From: DATFJZ01 sp046482845 | GTDB taxonomy: Bacteria; Desulfobacterota; Desulfobacteria; Desulfobacterales; Desulfobacteraceae | DNA: 10,804 nucleotides | Assembly (NCBI GenBank): GCA_046482845.1 | Contig: JAWOEJ010000046.1 | Location: 1 to 10,804 of the forward strand | Direction of reading: 5' to 3' | In this document: one piece after another, positions 1-5,825 of the stretch | Layout: each line of letters begins with the position of its first letter | Position numbering within the stretch: the first letter of the stretch is position 1 | The notes under the pieces: generated by a model | Told to the model about the DNA's origin: nothing | What the model saw: only the letters and a program-made list of their open reading frames with translations | Databases searched by the model: none | Made by a program: the position numbers and the translations under genes

Positions 1-1
1 C

Positions 2-88
2 AGCGCATTCCAAAAACAAGGGTATGAGATCCAATCCTCTTCCGGCAGGGGATACCGGTTGCTGTCACTCGATCATCAAGTTTTTTGA
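2..88 (+). pseudogene. 3' remnant of a BirA-type winged-helix (HTH_11) coding region, truncated at a repeat
   Basis: Reading frame 2 from the window edge is open for 28 codons and ends at TGA 86-88. The peptide includes QKQGYEIQSSSGRGYRLLS, which fits the end of the N-terminal winged helix of biotin-protein ligase/repressor (BirA), where a G-Y-x-I-x-S...G-x-G-Y-R-L pattern is typical. In an intact BirA this would be followed by a ligase domain of about 250 residues. Here the last codons (L-D-H-Q-V-F-stop) are encoded by the dispersed repeat starting near 66, so the repeat supplies the stop. I infer a gene truncated by the repeat or by the element it bounds. A stand-alone HTH_11 protein is possible, because the upstream part lies outside the window. 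The match rests on recognising the motif in a short peptide. Confidence 0.45.
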
Positions 89-102
89 ATAGCACCGCCC
101 CC
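66..102 (+). repeat. Left copy of 37-nt inverted repeat flanking the cobT cassette
   Basis: This 37-nt segment starts with ACTCGATCATCAAG after one base and ends in ATAGCACCGCCC. It matches the reverse complement of 1620-1656 at 32 of 37 positions. The pair brackets cobT and its riboswitch. The first 13 bases are an imperfect dyad shared, with one base changed, by the ends of the element at 5486-5656. No target-site duplication is obvious outside the two copies. Confidence 0.8.
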
Positions 103-157
103 AGCGGTTACCTGTCAGAACAGCGACCGACGGAGGACTTTTTCCCTGCCAATTTAT

Positions 158-213
158 ATGAAAGCCATCAGCCGTCAGCCATCAGTACTCAGCTAACAGA
201 TAACAGCTTTCAT
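158..213. repeat. Degenerate heptad tandem repeat bracketed by an 8-bp inverted repeat
   Basis: Six consecutive 7-nt units fill 164-205: GCCATCA, GCCGTCA, GCCATCA, GTACTCA, GCTAACA, GATAACA. The tract is bracketed by ATGAAAGC (158-165) and GCTTTCAT (206-213), which are exact reverse complements. The first unit overlaps the left arm by two bases. The block is non-coding and lies 30 nt beyond the cobT stop. Similar heptamer tracts occur in other bacterial intergenic regions as far as I recall; their function is unknown to me. The bracketing arms could close a stem-loop on the cobT transcript, but no T-run follows, so I do not call a terminator. Confidence 0.7.
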
Positions 214-242
214 GCCTCGTTGTGTCCGTCAGGACATGTGGG

Positions 243-1328
243 TTATATGATATTGGTTACCCCGACTTCTTCAAAGGTTTTAATGTCAGCCAGGATTCTG
301 GTGGCAAGATCCAGCAACTCCATGCAGACCGCAGCCCCGGTGCCTTCTCCCAAGCAAAATTTCAGGTCAATGAGGGGCTCGATTCCCAGACGGTCATGCA
401 TGTACCTGTGCCCGATTTCAACGGATTTATGGCTGGAGAACAGGTAGTTTTTTGCACCGGGCGCCAGTTCGCAGGCAATAAGCGCTCCAGCTGTGGAAAT
501 AAGGCCGTCACAGATAACAGGAATTCCCCTGCTGGCCGCTCCGAGCACCAGTCCGGCCAGAGCTCCGATTTCAAGCCCCCCGACTTTGGATAGAATATCC
601 AGGGGATCAGCAGGATCAGGTCTGTGAAGGACCAGTCCTTTTTTAATGACCGCAGTTTTGATGGCCAGGCCGCTGTCATCAATGCCCGTGCCCCTGCCGG
701 TGAGTTTTTCCACAGGGAGACCGGAAAAGGCTGCAATGACAGCGGTGGAAGGGGTGGTGTTTCCAATGCCCATGTCACCGGTTCCCAGCAGATCCACGGC
801 ATTTTCTGCCTCAAGTTCACTAACAATCTCAATACCGGCTTCAATGGATTGAACGGCTTCACTGCGGGACATGGCTGGTTCCTTTGTAAAATTTGCCGTA
901 CCATAGCGCACTTTTTTATGAAAAATGGGGAGATCCAGATCAAAGTCATAGTTGACACCAATGTCTGCTGCTTTTACCGATGCACCGGCATGATCGGCTA
1001 TGACATTGACTGAGGCCCCGCCACCGGCAAAATTGAGCACCATCTGGGGGGTCACCTCGGCCGGAAACAGGCTGACCCCTTCTTCTACCACGCCGTGGTC
1101 TCCGGCACAGGTGACAATCACTTTGTTGGTAAGTTTGACGTCAATTTCTCCTTTTATGGCAGCCAGCCGGACGGCAATCTCCTCCATAATACCCAGACTT
1201 CCAGGCGGTTTTGCCTGATTTTGCAGTCTGTCCCGGGCAGCTGTCAGTGCTTTGTGATCCAGATCCTTATTATTGATTAGTTCAATGGTTTCGTTTAAAA
1301 GAGACCTTGTCTTGTTCAGTGTTTTCAT
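243..1328 (-). CDS. cobT: Nicotinate-nucleotide--dimethylbenzimidazole phosphoribosyltransferase
   Basis: CobT transfers ribose phosphate from nicotinate mononucleotide to 5,6-dimethylbenzimidazole (or another lower-ligand base), giving the alpha-riboside phosphate used in nucleotide-loop assembly of cobalamin. It is a cytosolic enzyme. The 361 residues match the usual family length. Recognisable motifs are AKPPGSLG (39-46), CAGDHGV (74-80), LLGTGDMGIGNTTPS (180-194), GRGTGIDDSG (211-220) and LGEGTGAA (326-333). Glu328 in the last motif corresponds to the proposed catalytic base (Glu317 in the Salmonella enzyme). The ATG is preceded by GCGGGGAAAC. Upstream lie a rho-independent terminator and a cobalamin riboswitch in the same orientation, so expression is expected to fall when B12 is plentiful. 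No other cob gene is in the window. The whole cassette sits between inverted repeats, which raises the possibility that it moved as a unit. Confidence 0.97.
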   Translation of the reverse strand: MKTLNKTRSLLNETIELINNKDLDHKALTAARDRLQNQAKPPGSLGIMEEIAVRLAAIKGEIDVKLTNKVIVTCAGDHGVVEEGVSLFPAEVTPQMVLNFAGGGASVNVIADHAGASVKAADIGVNYDFDLDLPIFHKKVRYGTANFTKEPAMSRSEAVQSIEAGIEIVSELEAENAVDLLGTGDMGIGNTTPSTAVIAAFSGLPVEKLTGRGTGIDDSGLAIKTAVIKKGLVLHRPDPADPLDILSKVGGLEIGALAGLVLGAASRGIPVICDGLISTAGALIACELAPGAKNYLFSSHKSVEIGHRYMHDRLGIEPLIDLKFCLGEGTGAAVCMELLDLATRILADIKTFEEVGVTNII

Positions 1329-1358
1329 TGTTTCCCCGCTGTTTTATCCCTGTAAACC

Positions 1359-1403
1359 AAAAAAAAAGGGTTTTACAGGACATGATTATCCTGAAAACCC
1401 TTT
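1359..1403 (-). terminator. Rho-independent terminator in the cobT leader (riboswitch expression platform)
   Basis: On the minus strand AAAGGGTTTTCAGGA (1403-1389) pairs with TCCTGTAAAACCCTTT (1380-1365), with one bulged base and a 9-nt loop, followed by a run of Ts (complement of A 1359-1367). It lies between the B12 aptamer and the cobT start. A competing pairing is visible: the upstream AAAACC (complement of 1411-1416) can pair with GGTTTT (complement of 1394-1399), which is part of the 5' arm of the terminator. That gives a plausible antiterminator. Confidence 0.9.
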
Positions 1404-1424
1404 GCCATCAGGTTTTACACATTG

Positions 1425-1585
1425 GATCCTCCGGATCGTCTTCTGACTTACGGCTTTAAATCTGTCTTTTACCTTCCCGCCTGAGCAGTGGTATTAAAAA
1501 AAACAGATGTTTCCGATTACAGCGGCGGGACCGTCACGGTTTTTCACCGTATTCCGTTTTCCGGAAACTTACGCTGGATTATCAA
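1425..1585 (-). ncRNA. Cobalamin (B12) riboswitch aptamer
   Basis: The minus strand carries the class-defining blocks in order. ACGGTGAAAAACCGTGACGG and TCCCGCCGCTGTAA come first, which is the hairpin plus conserved junction of cobalamin riboswitches. Next is CCACTGCTCAGGCGGGAAGG. Last is GTAAGTCAGAAGAC, the B12 box. The order, spacing and position upstream of a cobalamin gene leave little doubt. Exact boundaries are approximate, as I placed them by conserved blocks and not by a covariance model. With the terminator at 1359-1403 it should work by transcription termination: ligand binding favours the terminator and shuts off cobT. Confidence 0.93.
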
Positions 1586-1619
1586 ATTTTTATGCAAAAA
1601 CCGATTAAGAAAAACTGTT

Positions 1620-1656
1620 GAGGGCGGTGCTATGCACAAAACCTGATGATCGAGTT
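1620..1656 (-). repeat. Right copy of 37-nt inverted repeat flanking the cobT cassette
   Basis: Reverse-complement partner of 66-102 (32 of 37 positions). In the cobT direction it lies about 35 nt upstream of the riboswitch, so the cobT promoter must lie within or next to it. Between here and the ligA start (1657-1927) I see no convincing gene, RNA or terminator; it is AT-rich and presumably holds the ligA promoter. Confidence 0.8.
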
Positions 1657-1927
1657 AGAGATTATGCCAAAAGCTTATACCGGGTTTACAGGGTCATGTC
1701 AATTTTTTATTCCAATACGCACAGCAGTAACTGTGAAGGATCAGAAATAAAAACGTGATGACAGAATTTTAGAAAACGTGTGCACTGAAACAAAAAAGAT
1801 GAATAAATTGAACAAATGTGGTATTTATTTTTTGGGACACAGCAGAAACTCTGCGTTTTATTTGGGGGTGAATCCGGCAGGAACATGGCCCTTACAAGAA
1901 ACAGAGGCAAAAGGATAATTTTGCACA

Positions 1928-3958
1928 ATGACGTTAATCAACAGAAAACTTGCTCAGGAGGCAGCTGACCTCCAGAAGGCGCTGACCCGCCATAATTACA
2001 GGTATCATGTTCTGGATGATCCTGAAATTTCCGATGCAGAATACGACCGGATGATGAACAGGCTTATTGCCATTGAGGAGGAATATCCATCGCTTTCTTC
2101 CCCGGATTCCCCCACAAGACGCGTGGGTGCGCCCCCTGTTGAGGCCTTTGAAACCGCGCCCCACACCCTGCCCATGCTGAGTCTGGACAACGGGTTTGAG
2201 GATGCTGACCTGTTTGATTTTCACAACCGGATTGCAAAACTGCTTCAGAAAAAAGACCTGCTTTATATTGCCGAGCCTAAGCTGGACGGCGTTGCAGTGG
2301 AACTCAGGTATGATAACGGCCTGCTGACCCTGGCCACCACCCGGGGAGACGGGATTACCGGAGAGGTAATCACTGAAAATGTAAAAACCATCCGTTCCGT
2401 GCCGCTTTCACTATTTAAAACTGAACATCATGGTATTCCAGAGCTTCTTGAAGTCAGGGGTGAGGTGATTATCAACCGGGAGGATTTTGCCGCGCTGAAT
2501 CAGTACCGCCTTAAAATGGATCAGCCTGTTTTTGCCAATCCCAGAAATGCAGCTGCTGGATCCCTGCGCCAGCTTGATTCCAGGATCACGGCAAAACGGC
2601 CCCTGAACATCTTTGTTTACGGCGCAGGAGCGGTAAAAGGCCTTGAATATGCCAGCCACAGCGAATTATTCAAAATTCTGCAGACATTTAATTTTGCGGT
2701 CAATCCTCTGATACGAGACAACCTGACAATACACGAAGTACTTGAGCATTATAAGGAACTGGAACAAAAACGAAAAAGCCTTCCCTATGAAATCGACGGC
2801 ATGGTGGTAAAGGTGGACAGCCTGGCGTATCAGCAGCAGCTGGGCATAAAAAAGCGCAGCCCCAGATGGGCCATTGCCTATAAATTCCCCGCGGTTCAGG
2901 AAACGACCACCATCGTGGATATCCGTGTCCAGGTGGGAAGAACAGGCACGTTAACGCCCGTTGCCCTGCTTGAACCTGTAAAGGTGGGCGGGGTAATTGT
3001 CTCCCGGGCCACCCTTCACAATGAAGATGAAATCGCCAAAAAGGATATCCGTATCAATGATACGGTTCTGGTGGAAAGAGCTGGGGATGTTATCCCAAAG
3101 GTGGTAAAAGTTATTGAATCCAGACGAAACGGCACAGAGAAACAATTTGTTATGCCAAAGGTCTGCCCAGTGTGCGCCGGAGAGGTGAAGCGGATCAGGG
3201 GAGAGGCTGCTTTAAAATGTATCAATGCCTCGTGTCCGGCCCAGCGAAAAGAGCGCATTGTCCATTTTGTTTCAAAAGGCGGTTTTGACATTGACGGACT
3301 TGGCAGAAAACTGGTGGAAAAGCTGGTGGAAGAGAAAATGGTTGCCTCTTTTGCTGATATTTTTTCCCTTGAAAAAGACGGCCTTGCTGCCATGGACCGC
3401 ATGGCTGACAAATCTGCAGGAAATCTGATCCAGGCCATTGAAAAATCCAGAAAAATTTCCCTTCCCCGGTTTCTCTTTGCCCTGGGGATTGACCATACAG
3501 GAGAAAATGCAGCCGCGCTTCTTTCAGACACCTTTCACACCCTGGAAAACTTAAGGAAAGCAGATATTGACGACATTGAAAAAATAGACGGAATTGGCCC
3601 TAAAACAGCCGCTGCTGTCCATGATTTTTTTGTCAGCCCGGAAAATGCCGCTGTTCTTGACCAGCTTCTGGAAAATGGGGTTGAAATTCTTGAGACAGAA
3701 AAAAAAGCAGATCATCAGGGCAAAACCGCCCTTAAGGGGAAACAAATCGTTTTAACCGGAAAACTGGAAACCATGACAAGAAGTGAGGCAAAAAAAGCCC
3801 TTGAAAATGCCGGAGCAAAACTTGTTTCCAGTGTCAGCTCAAAAACAGACCTTGTTGTGGCAGGCGAATCCCCGGGCAGCAAAAGGGACAAGGCCGCGCA
3901 TCTGGGTATCAAAATAATTGATGAAACCGCTTTTTCAGCCCTTCTTAAAAGCGAATAA
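1928..3958 (+). CDS. ligA: NAD-dependent DNA ligase
   Basis: LigA seals nicks with 3'-OH and 5'-phosphate ends, using NAD+ to form an enzyme-AMP intermediate. It is needed to join Okazaki fragments and finish repair. The 676 residues are of normal length and all domains are present. The N-terminal Ia/adenylation region has HNYRYHVLDDPEISDAEYD (22-40) and the nucleophile motif EPKLDG, with Lys118. The OB-fold follows. A four-cysteine zinc finger has Cys413, Cys416, Cys431 and Cys436 (CPVC...C-x4-C-PAQ). Helix-hairpin-helix repeats include KIDGIGPKTA. A C-terminal BRCT domain spans roughly 600-676 (LKGKQIVLTGKLETMTRSEA onward). The ATG follows AAGGAT (1911-1916) with an 11-nt spacer, slightly long. 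It is monocistronic here: upstream is non-coding and downstream it converges on yebG, with only 8 bp between the stops. Confidence 0.98.
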   Translation: MTLINRKLAQEAADLQKALTRHNYRYHVLDDPEISDAEYDRMMNRLIAIEEEYPSLSSPDSPTRRVGAPPVEAFETAPHTLPMLSLDNGFEDADLFDFHNRIAKLLQKKDLLYIAEPKLDGVAVELRYDNGLLTLATTRGDGITGEVITENVKTIRSVPLSLFKTEHHGIPELLEVRGEVIINREDFAALNQYRLKMDQPVFANPRNAAAGSLRQLDSRITAKRPLNIFVYGAGAVKGLEYASHSELFKILQTFNFAVNPLIRDNLTIHEVLEHYKELEQKRKSLPYEIDGMVVKVDSLAYQQQLGIKKRSPRWAIAYKFPAVQETTTIVDIRVQVGRTGTLTPVALLEPVKVGGVIVSRATLHNEDEIAKKDIRINDTVLVERAGDVIPKVVKVIESRRNGTEKQFVMPKVCPVCAGEVKRIRGEAALKCINASCPAQRKERIVHFVSKGGFDIDGLGRKLVEKLVEEKMVASFADIFSLEKDGLAAMDRMADKSAGNLIQAIEKSRKISLPRFLFALGIDHTGENAAALLSDTFHTLENLRKADIDDIEKIDGIGPKTAAAVHDFFVSPENAAVLDQLLENGVEILETEKKADHQGKTALKGKQIVLTGKLETMTRSEAKKALENAGAKLVSSVSSKTDLVVAGESPGSKRDKAAHLGIKIIDETAFSALLKSE

Positions 3959-3966
3959 CCTTTTTT

Positions 3967-4314
3967 TTATTTTTTTGAGCCTGCCTTAGGCTTGCTGTCT
4001 TTGTTTTCATTTTTATCCGGGTTATCTGTTTTTTTTGCTGAAGTTTTTTTGGCAGCTGTTTTAGAAGCGGTTTCCTTTTTTTGGGGATTGATGCCCCTGA
4101 GTATGGGCAGCACCTGGCCGCTGTTTTCTGCAAGAAACAAAGCAACATCCTCTATCTGCTTTTCATCCAGAGTCAGACCTGCCGTATTAAGGAAATTATA
4201 AAGATTGTCAGCAATATCAAGCATTTTATCATGCTGGTCCGCTTCTTTTTTAGTGGCAAATGTCATTTTTTCCTCTCCATTCCTGACAACGATGTATTTT
4301 ACAACTACAGCCAT
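3967..4314 (-). CDS. yebG: YebG family protein with lysine-rich C-terminal tail
   Basis: The N-terminal part, MAVVVKYIVVRNGEEKMTF followed by ATKKEADQHDKMLDIADNL, closely follows enterobacterial YebG, which begins MAVEVKYVVIREGEEKMSF. YebG is a small DNA damage-inducible (SOS) protein of unclear biochemical role in E. coli. The product is 115 residues against about 96 in E. coli. The extra length is a Lys/Ala/Asp-rich tail (about residues 79-115) that looks disordered and could bind nucleic acid; that is inference. I chose the ATG at 4314 because AGGAG (complement of 4321-4325) lies 6 nt upstream. A longer frame from GTG at 4365 would merely translate the 18-bp tandem repeat. It lies downstream of ftsY on the same strand with 166 nt between. 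I found no clear LexA box in that leader. Confidence 0.85.
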   Translation of the reverse strand: MAVVVKYIVVRNGEEKMTFATKKEADQHDKMLDIADNLYNFLNTAGLTLDEKQIEDVALFLAENSGQVLPILRGINPQKKETASKTAAKKTSAKKTDNPDKNENKDSKPKAGSKK

Positions 4315-4330
4315 TTTATTCTCCTGTTTT

Positions 4331-4366
4331 TTAAATTGCGGGGACACCTTAAATTGCGGGGACACC
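4331..4366. repeat. Exact tandem duplication of an 18-bp REP-like unit
   Basis: TTAAATTGCGGGGACACC occurs twice back to back (4331-4348 and 4349-4366), followed by TTAC. The GCGGGGACACCTTAC core resembles end sequences I associate with REP-associated (Y1/IS200-like) transposases, but no such gene is in the window. The block lies immediately upstream of the yebG Shine-Dalgarno sequence, so it forms part of the yebG leader. Confidence 0.75.
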
Positions 4367-4389
4367 TTACTGATTTTTTAAATCAAATC

Positions 4390-4432
4390 GTTGAACATGG
4401 CTCCCCCTGGGGGTACCCTGTCCATGAACATT
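4390..4432. repeat. Imperfect GC-rich palindrome between ftsY and yebG
   Basis: CATGG (4396-4400) and CCATG (4422-4426) enclose a C-run/G-run (CTCCCCCTGGGGG, 4401-4413). The whole can fold into an interrupted stem on either strand. No T-run follows in the ftsY direction, so termination is not supported. It may be another REP-type remnant or a leader structure separating ftsY from yebG. Confidence 0.4.
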
Positions 4433-4480
4433 GAGATCTAAAATTTTCTCTGATTGTTATATCAATATGCTTCTTGATAC

Positions 4481-5428
4481 TTATCCAAACAGGGCATCTA
4501 TAAACAATTCTGCATTAAAAGATTCAAGATCCTCAATTCCTTCCCCAACGCCGATGTATTGAATGGGAATATTGGTATTACGGGCAATGGATACCACAAT
4601 CCCGCCTTTAGCTGTTCCGTCCAGCTTGGTCAGGGCAAGGGCAGTTACACCAATGGCCTCATGAAACAGGGCCGTCTGGGACAGGGCGTTCTGACCGGTA
4701 GTGGCATCAATTGTAAGCAGTACATCATGGGGAGCTCCGGGCAGTCTTTTTTGACAGGACCGCTTGATTTTTTTCAGCTCTTCCATAAGGTTCTTCTGGG
4801 TATGAAGCCTTCCTGCCGTGTCAATCAGAACAATATCCATTTTTCTTGCAATGGATGCCTCCACCGCATCAAAGGCGACAGCTGCAGGATCCGCCCCTTC
4901 TCTGTGTTTTACCAGTGAGGCATTGGCTTTCTGTGCCCAGATTTCAACCTGCTCTATGGCAGCAGCCCGGAAGGTGTCTGCTGCGGCAATAAGCACTTTT
5001 TTCCCCTGGGATGTGTATTTAAACGCCAGTTTGCCAAGGGTGGTTGTTTTGCCTGTGCCGTTGACCCCAGCCACCATGATCACCCGGGGTTTAATTGTTT
5101 TCTCACAGTTCTCCTGCAGAGACACCTGAGGCAGCAGGGCCAGCATTTCCTGTTTCAGAACAGCTTTGAGTGCCTCAGCTGAAGACAGGCTGCCGGCTTT
5201 TTTGGAGATATTTTCCATTAATTCCATGGTAATATCCATCCCCAGATCCGACATCACCATTTTTTCTTCAAGGGTTTCAAAAAAATCCTCATCGATTTTT
5301 TTTCTTCCGGAAAACAGTTCATCAACATCGGTCAAGAGCAGATCCCTGGTTTTGGACAGCCCTTTTTTAAGTTTGGAAAACACACCAACTGAACTGTTAT
5401 GTTTTTTATTAAAGGGGGTTTGTGCCAA
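4481..5428 (-). CDS. ftsY: Signal recognition particle receptor FtsY
   Basis: FtsY is the SRP receptor GTPase. It docks Ffh-ribosome-nascent chain complexes at the inner membrane so that membrane proteins reach the Sec translocon. The 315 residues comprise a short basic N-terminus (1-30), the N domain (about 30-110) and the G domain. The G domain shows G1 GVNGTGKT (121-128), DTFRAAA (151-157), G3 DTAGR (203-207), G4 TKLD (267-270) and the closing GVGEGIEDL (293-301). The long acidic A domain of E. coli FtsY is absent, as in many bacteria; the basic start may form the lipid-binding helix. The start codon is TTG at 5428: an in-frame TGA lies two codons upstream, AAGGA lies 10 nt upstream, and the next in-frame ATG is too far in. 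The promoter must lie in 5429-5525 and may overlap the repeat element. Confidence 0.96.
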   Translation of the reverse strand: MAQTPFNKKHNSSVGVFSKLKKGLSKTRDLLLTDVDELFSGRKKIDEDFFETLEEKMVMSDLGMDITMELMENISKKAGSLSSAEALKAVLKQEMLALLPQVSLQENCEKTIKPRVIMVAGVNGTGKTTTLGKLAFKYTSQGKKVLIAAADTFRAAAIEQVEIWAQKANASLVKHREGADPAAVAFDAVEASIARKMDIVLIDTAGRLHTQKNLMEELKKIKRSCQKRLPGAPHDVLLTIDATTGQNALSQTALFHEAIGVTALALTKLDGTAKGGIVVSIARNTNIPIQYIGVGEGIEDLESFNAELFIDALFG

Positions 5429-5485
5429 TTTTCAATTTTCCTTATGCTGAGTATGATCATTTAATTTTTATAATTTAATCCTTTT

Positions 5486-5656
5486 ACTCGATGATCAAGT
5501 TTTTATATCTGATTTCTCGAAAATGGGGTCAGGCCTGCGTTATTGTCATTATCTTCCCTATCCAGTATAATCCCAAAAACGCCGTAGATAATGACAATAA
5601 CGCAGGCCTGACCCCTCACAGGTAAATGTCAACATTAAAAAACTTGATCATCGAGT
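5486..5656. mobile_element. 171-bp nested palindromic element (MITE/REPIN-like)
   Basis: The outer arms, ACTCGATGATCAAGTTTTT (5486-5504) and its exact reverse complement at 5638-5656, form a perfect 19-bp inverted repeat. Nested inside is a perfect 30-bp inverted repeat (5525-5554 with 5586-5615) around a 31-bp loop. The inner arm starts GGGGTCAGGCCTGCG, a motif I associate with REP sequences mobilised by RAYT/Y1 transposases. There is no internal coding capacity. It lies in the divergent promoter region between ftsY and the cyclase gene. The outer arms belong to the same family as the repeats flanking cobT. I infer a non-autonomous element, or a REP pair inserted between two older repeats. 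The rest of the 397-nt intergenic region holds only a 12-A run near 5720 and AT-rich sequence. Confidence 0.75.
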
Positions 5657-5825
5657 TTTACATCTTAATCCATTATTAATCAAGAGTTCAGATGAATAAG
5701 CCCGGCAAAGGGCAGCAAAAAAAAAAAAACTGCTTGCACAGAACCTGTATTCCTGTTTATTTTGGATCTGACATCATAAAAAAGCCTCAAAGGGGTATTC
5801 ATCATCTCATAAAAACAGGTGCTGT

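Noticed and set aside
1707..1928. 73-codon minus-strand frame in the cobT-ligA gap
   Set aside because: It starts at a TTG overlapping the ligA start, has no Shine-Dalgarno, and its Cys/Phe-rich composition fits translated AT-rich non-coding DNA.
3961..3992. T-tract with a short AGCCT/AGGCT hairpin between ligA and yebG as a terminator
   Set aside because: The 5-bp stem lies inside the yebG coding region, and its T-tract is on the wrong side for ligA. Neither direction gives a convincing terminator.
3967..4365. Longer yebG starting at GTG 4365
   Set aside because: The extra 17 residues are a translation of the 18-bp tandem repeat (VSPQFK twice), and the ATG at 4314 has AGGAG at good spacing and matches the family N-terminus.
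4416..4433. Possible LexA box (CTGT...ATTG) upstream of yebG
   Set aside because: Only one half-site matches the E. coli consensus, and the LexA consensus of this lineage is not known to me. It is too weak to call.
5486..5656. CRISPR or terminator interpretation of the nested palindromes
   Set aside because: There is no array of spaced direct repeats, and the hairpin lies between two divergent gene starts, where no terminator is needed. Mobile or REP-type repeat fits better.
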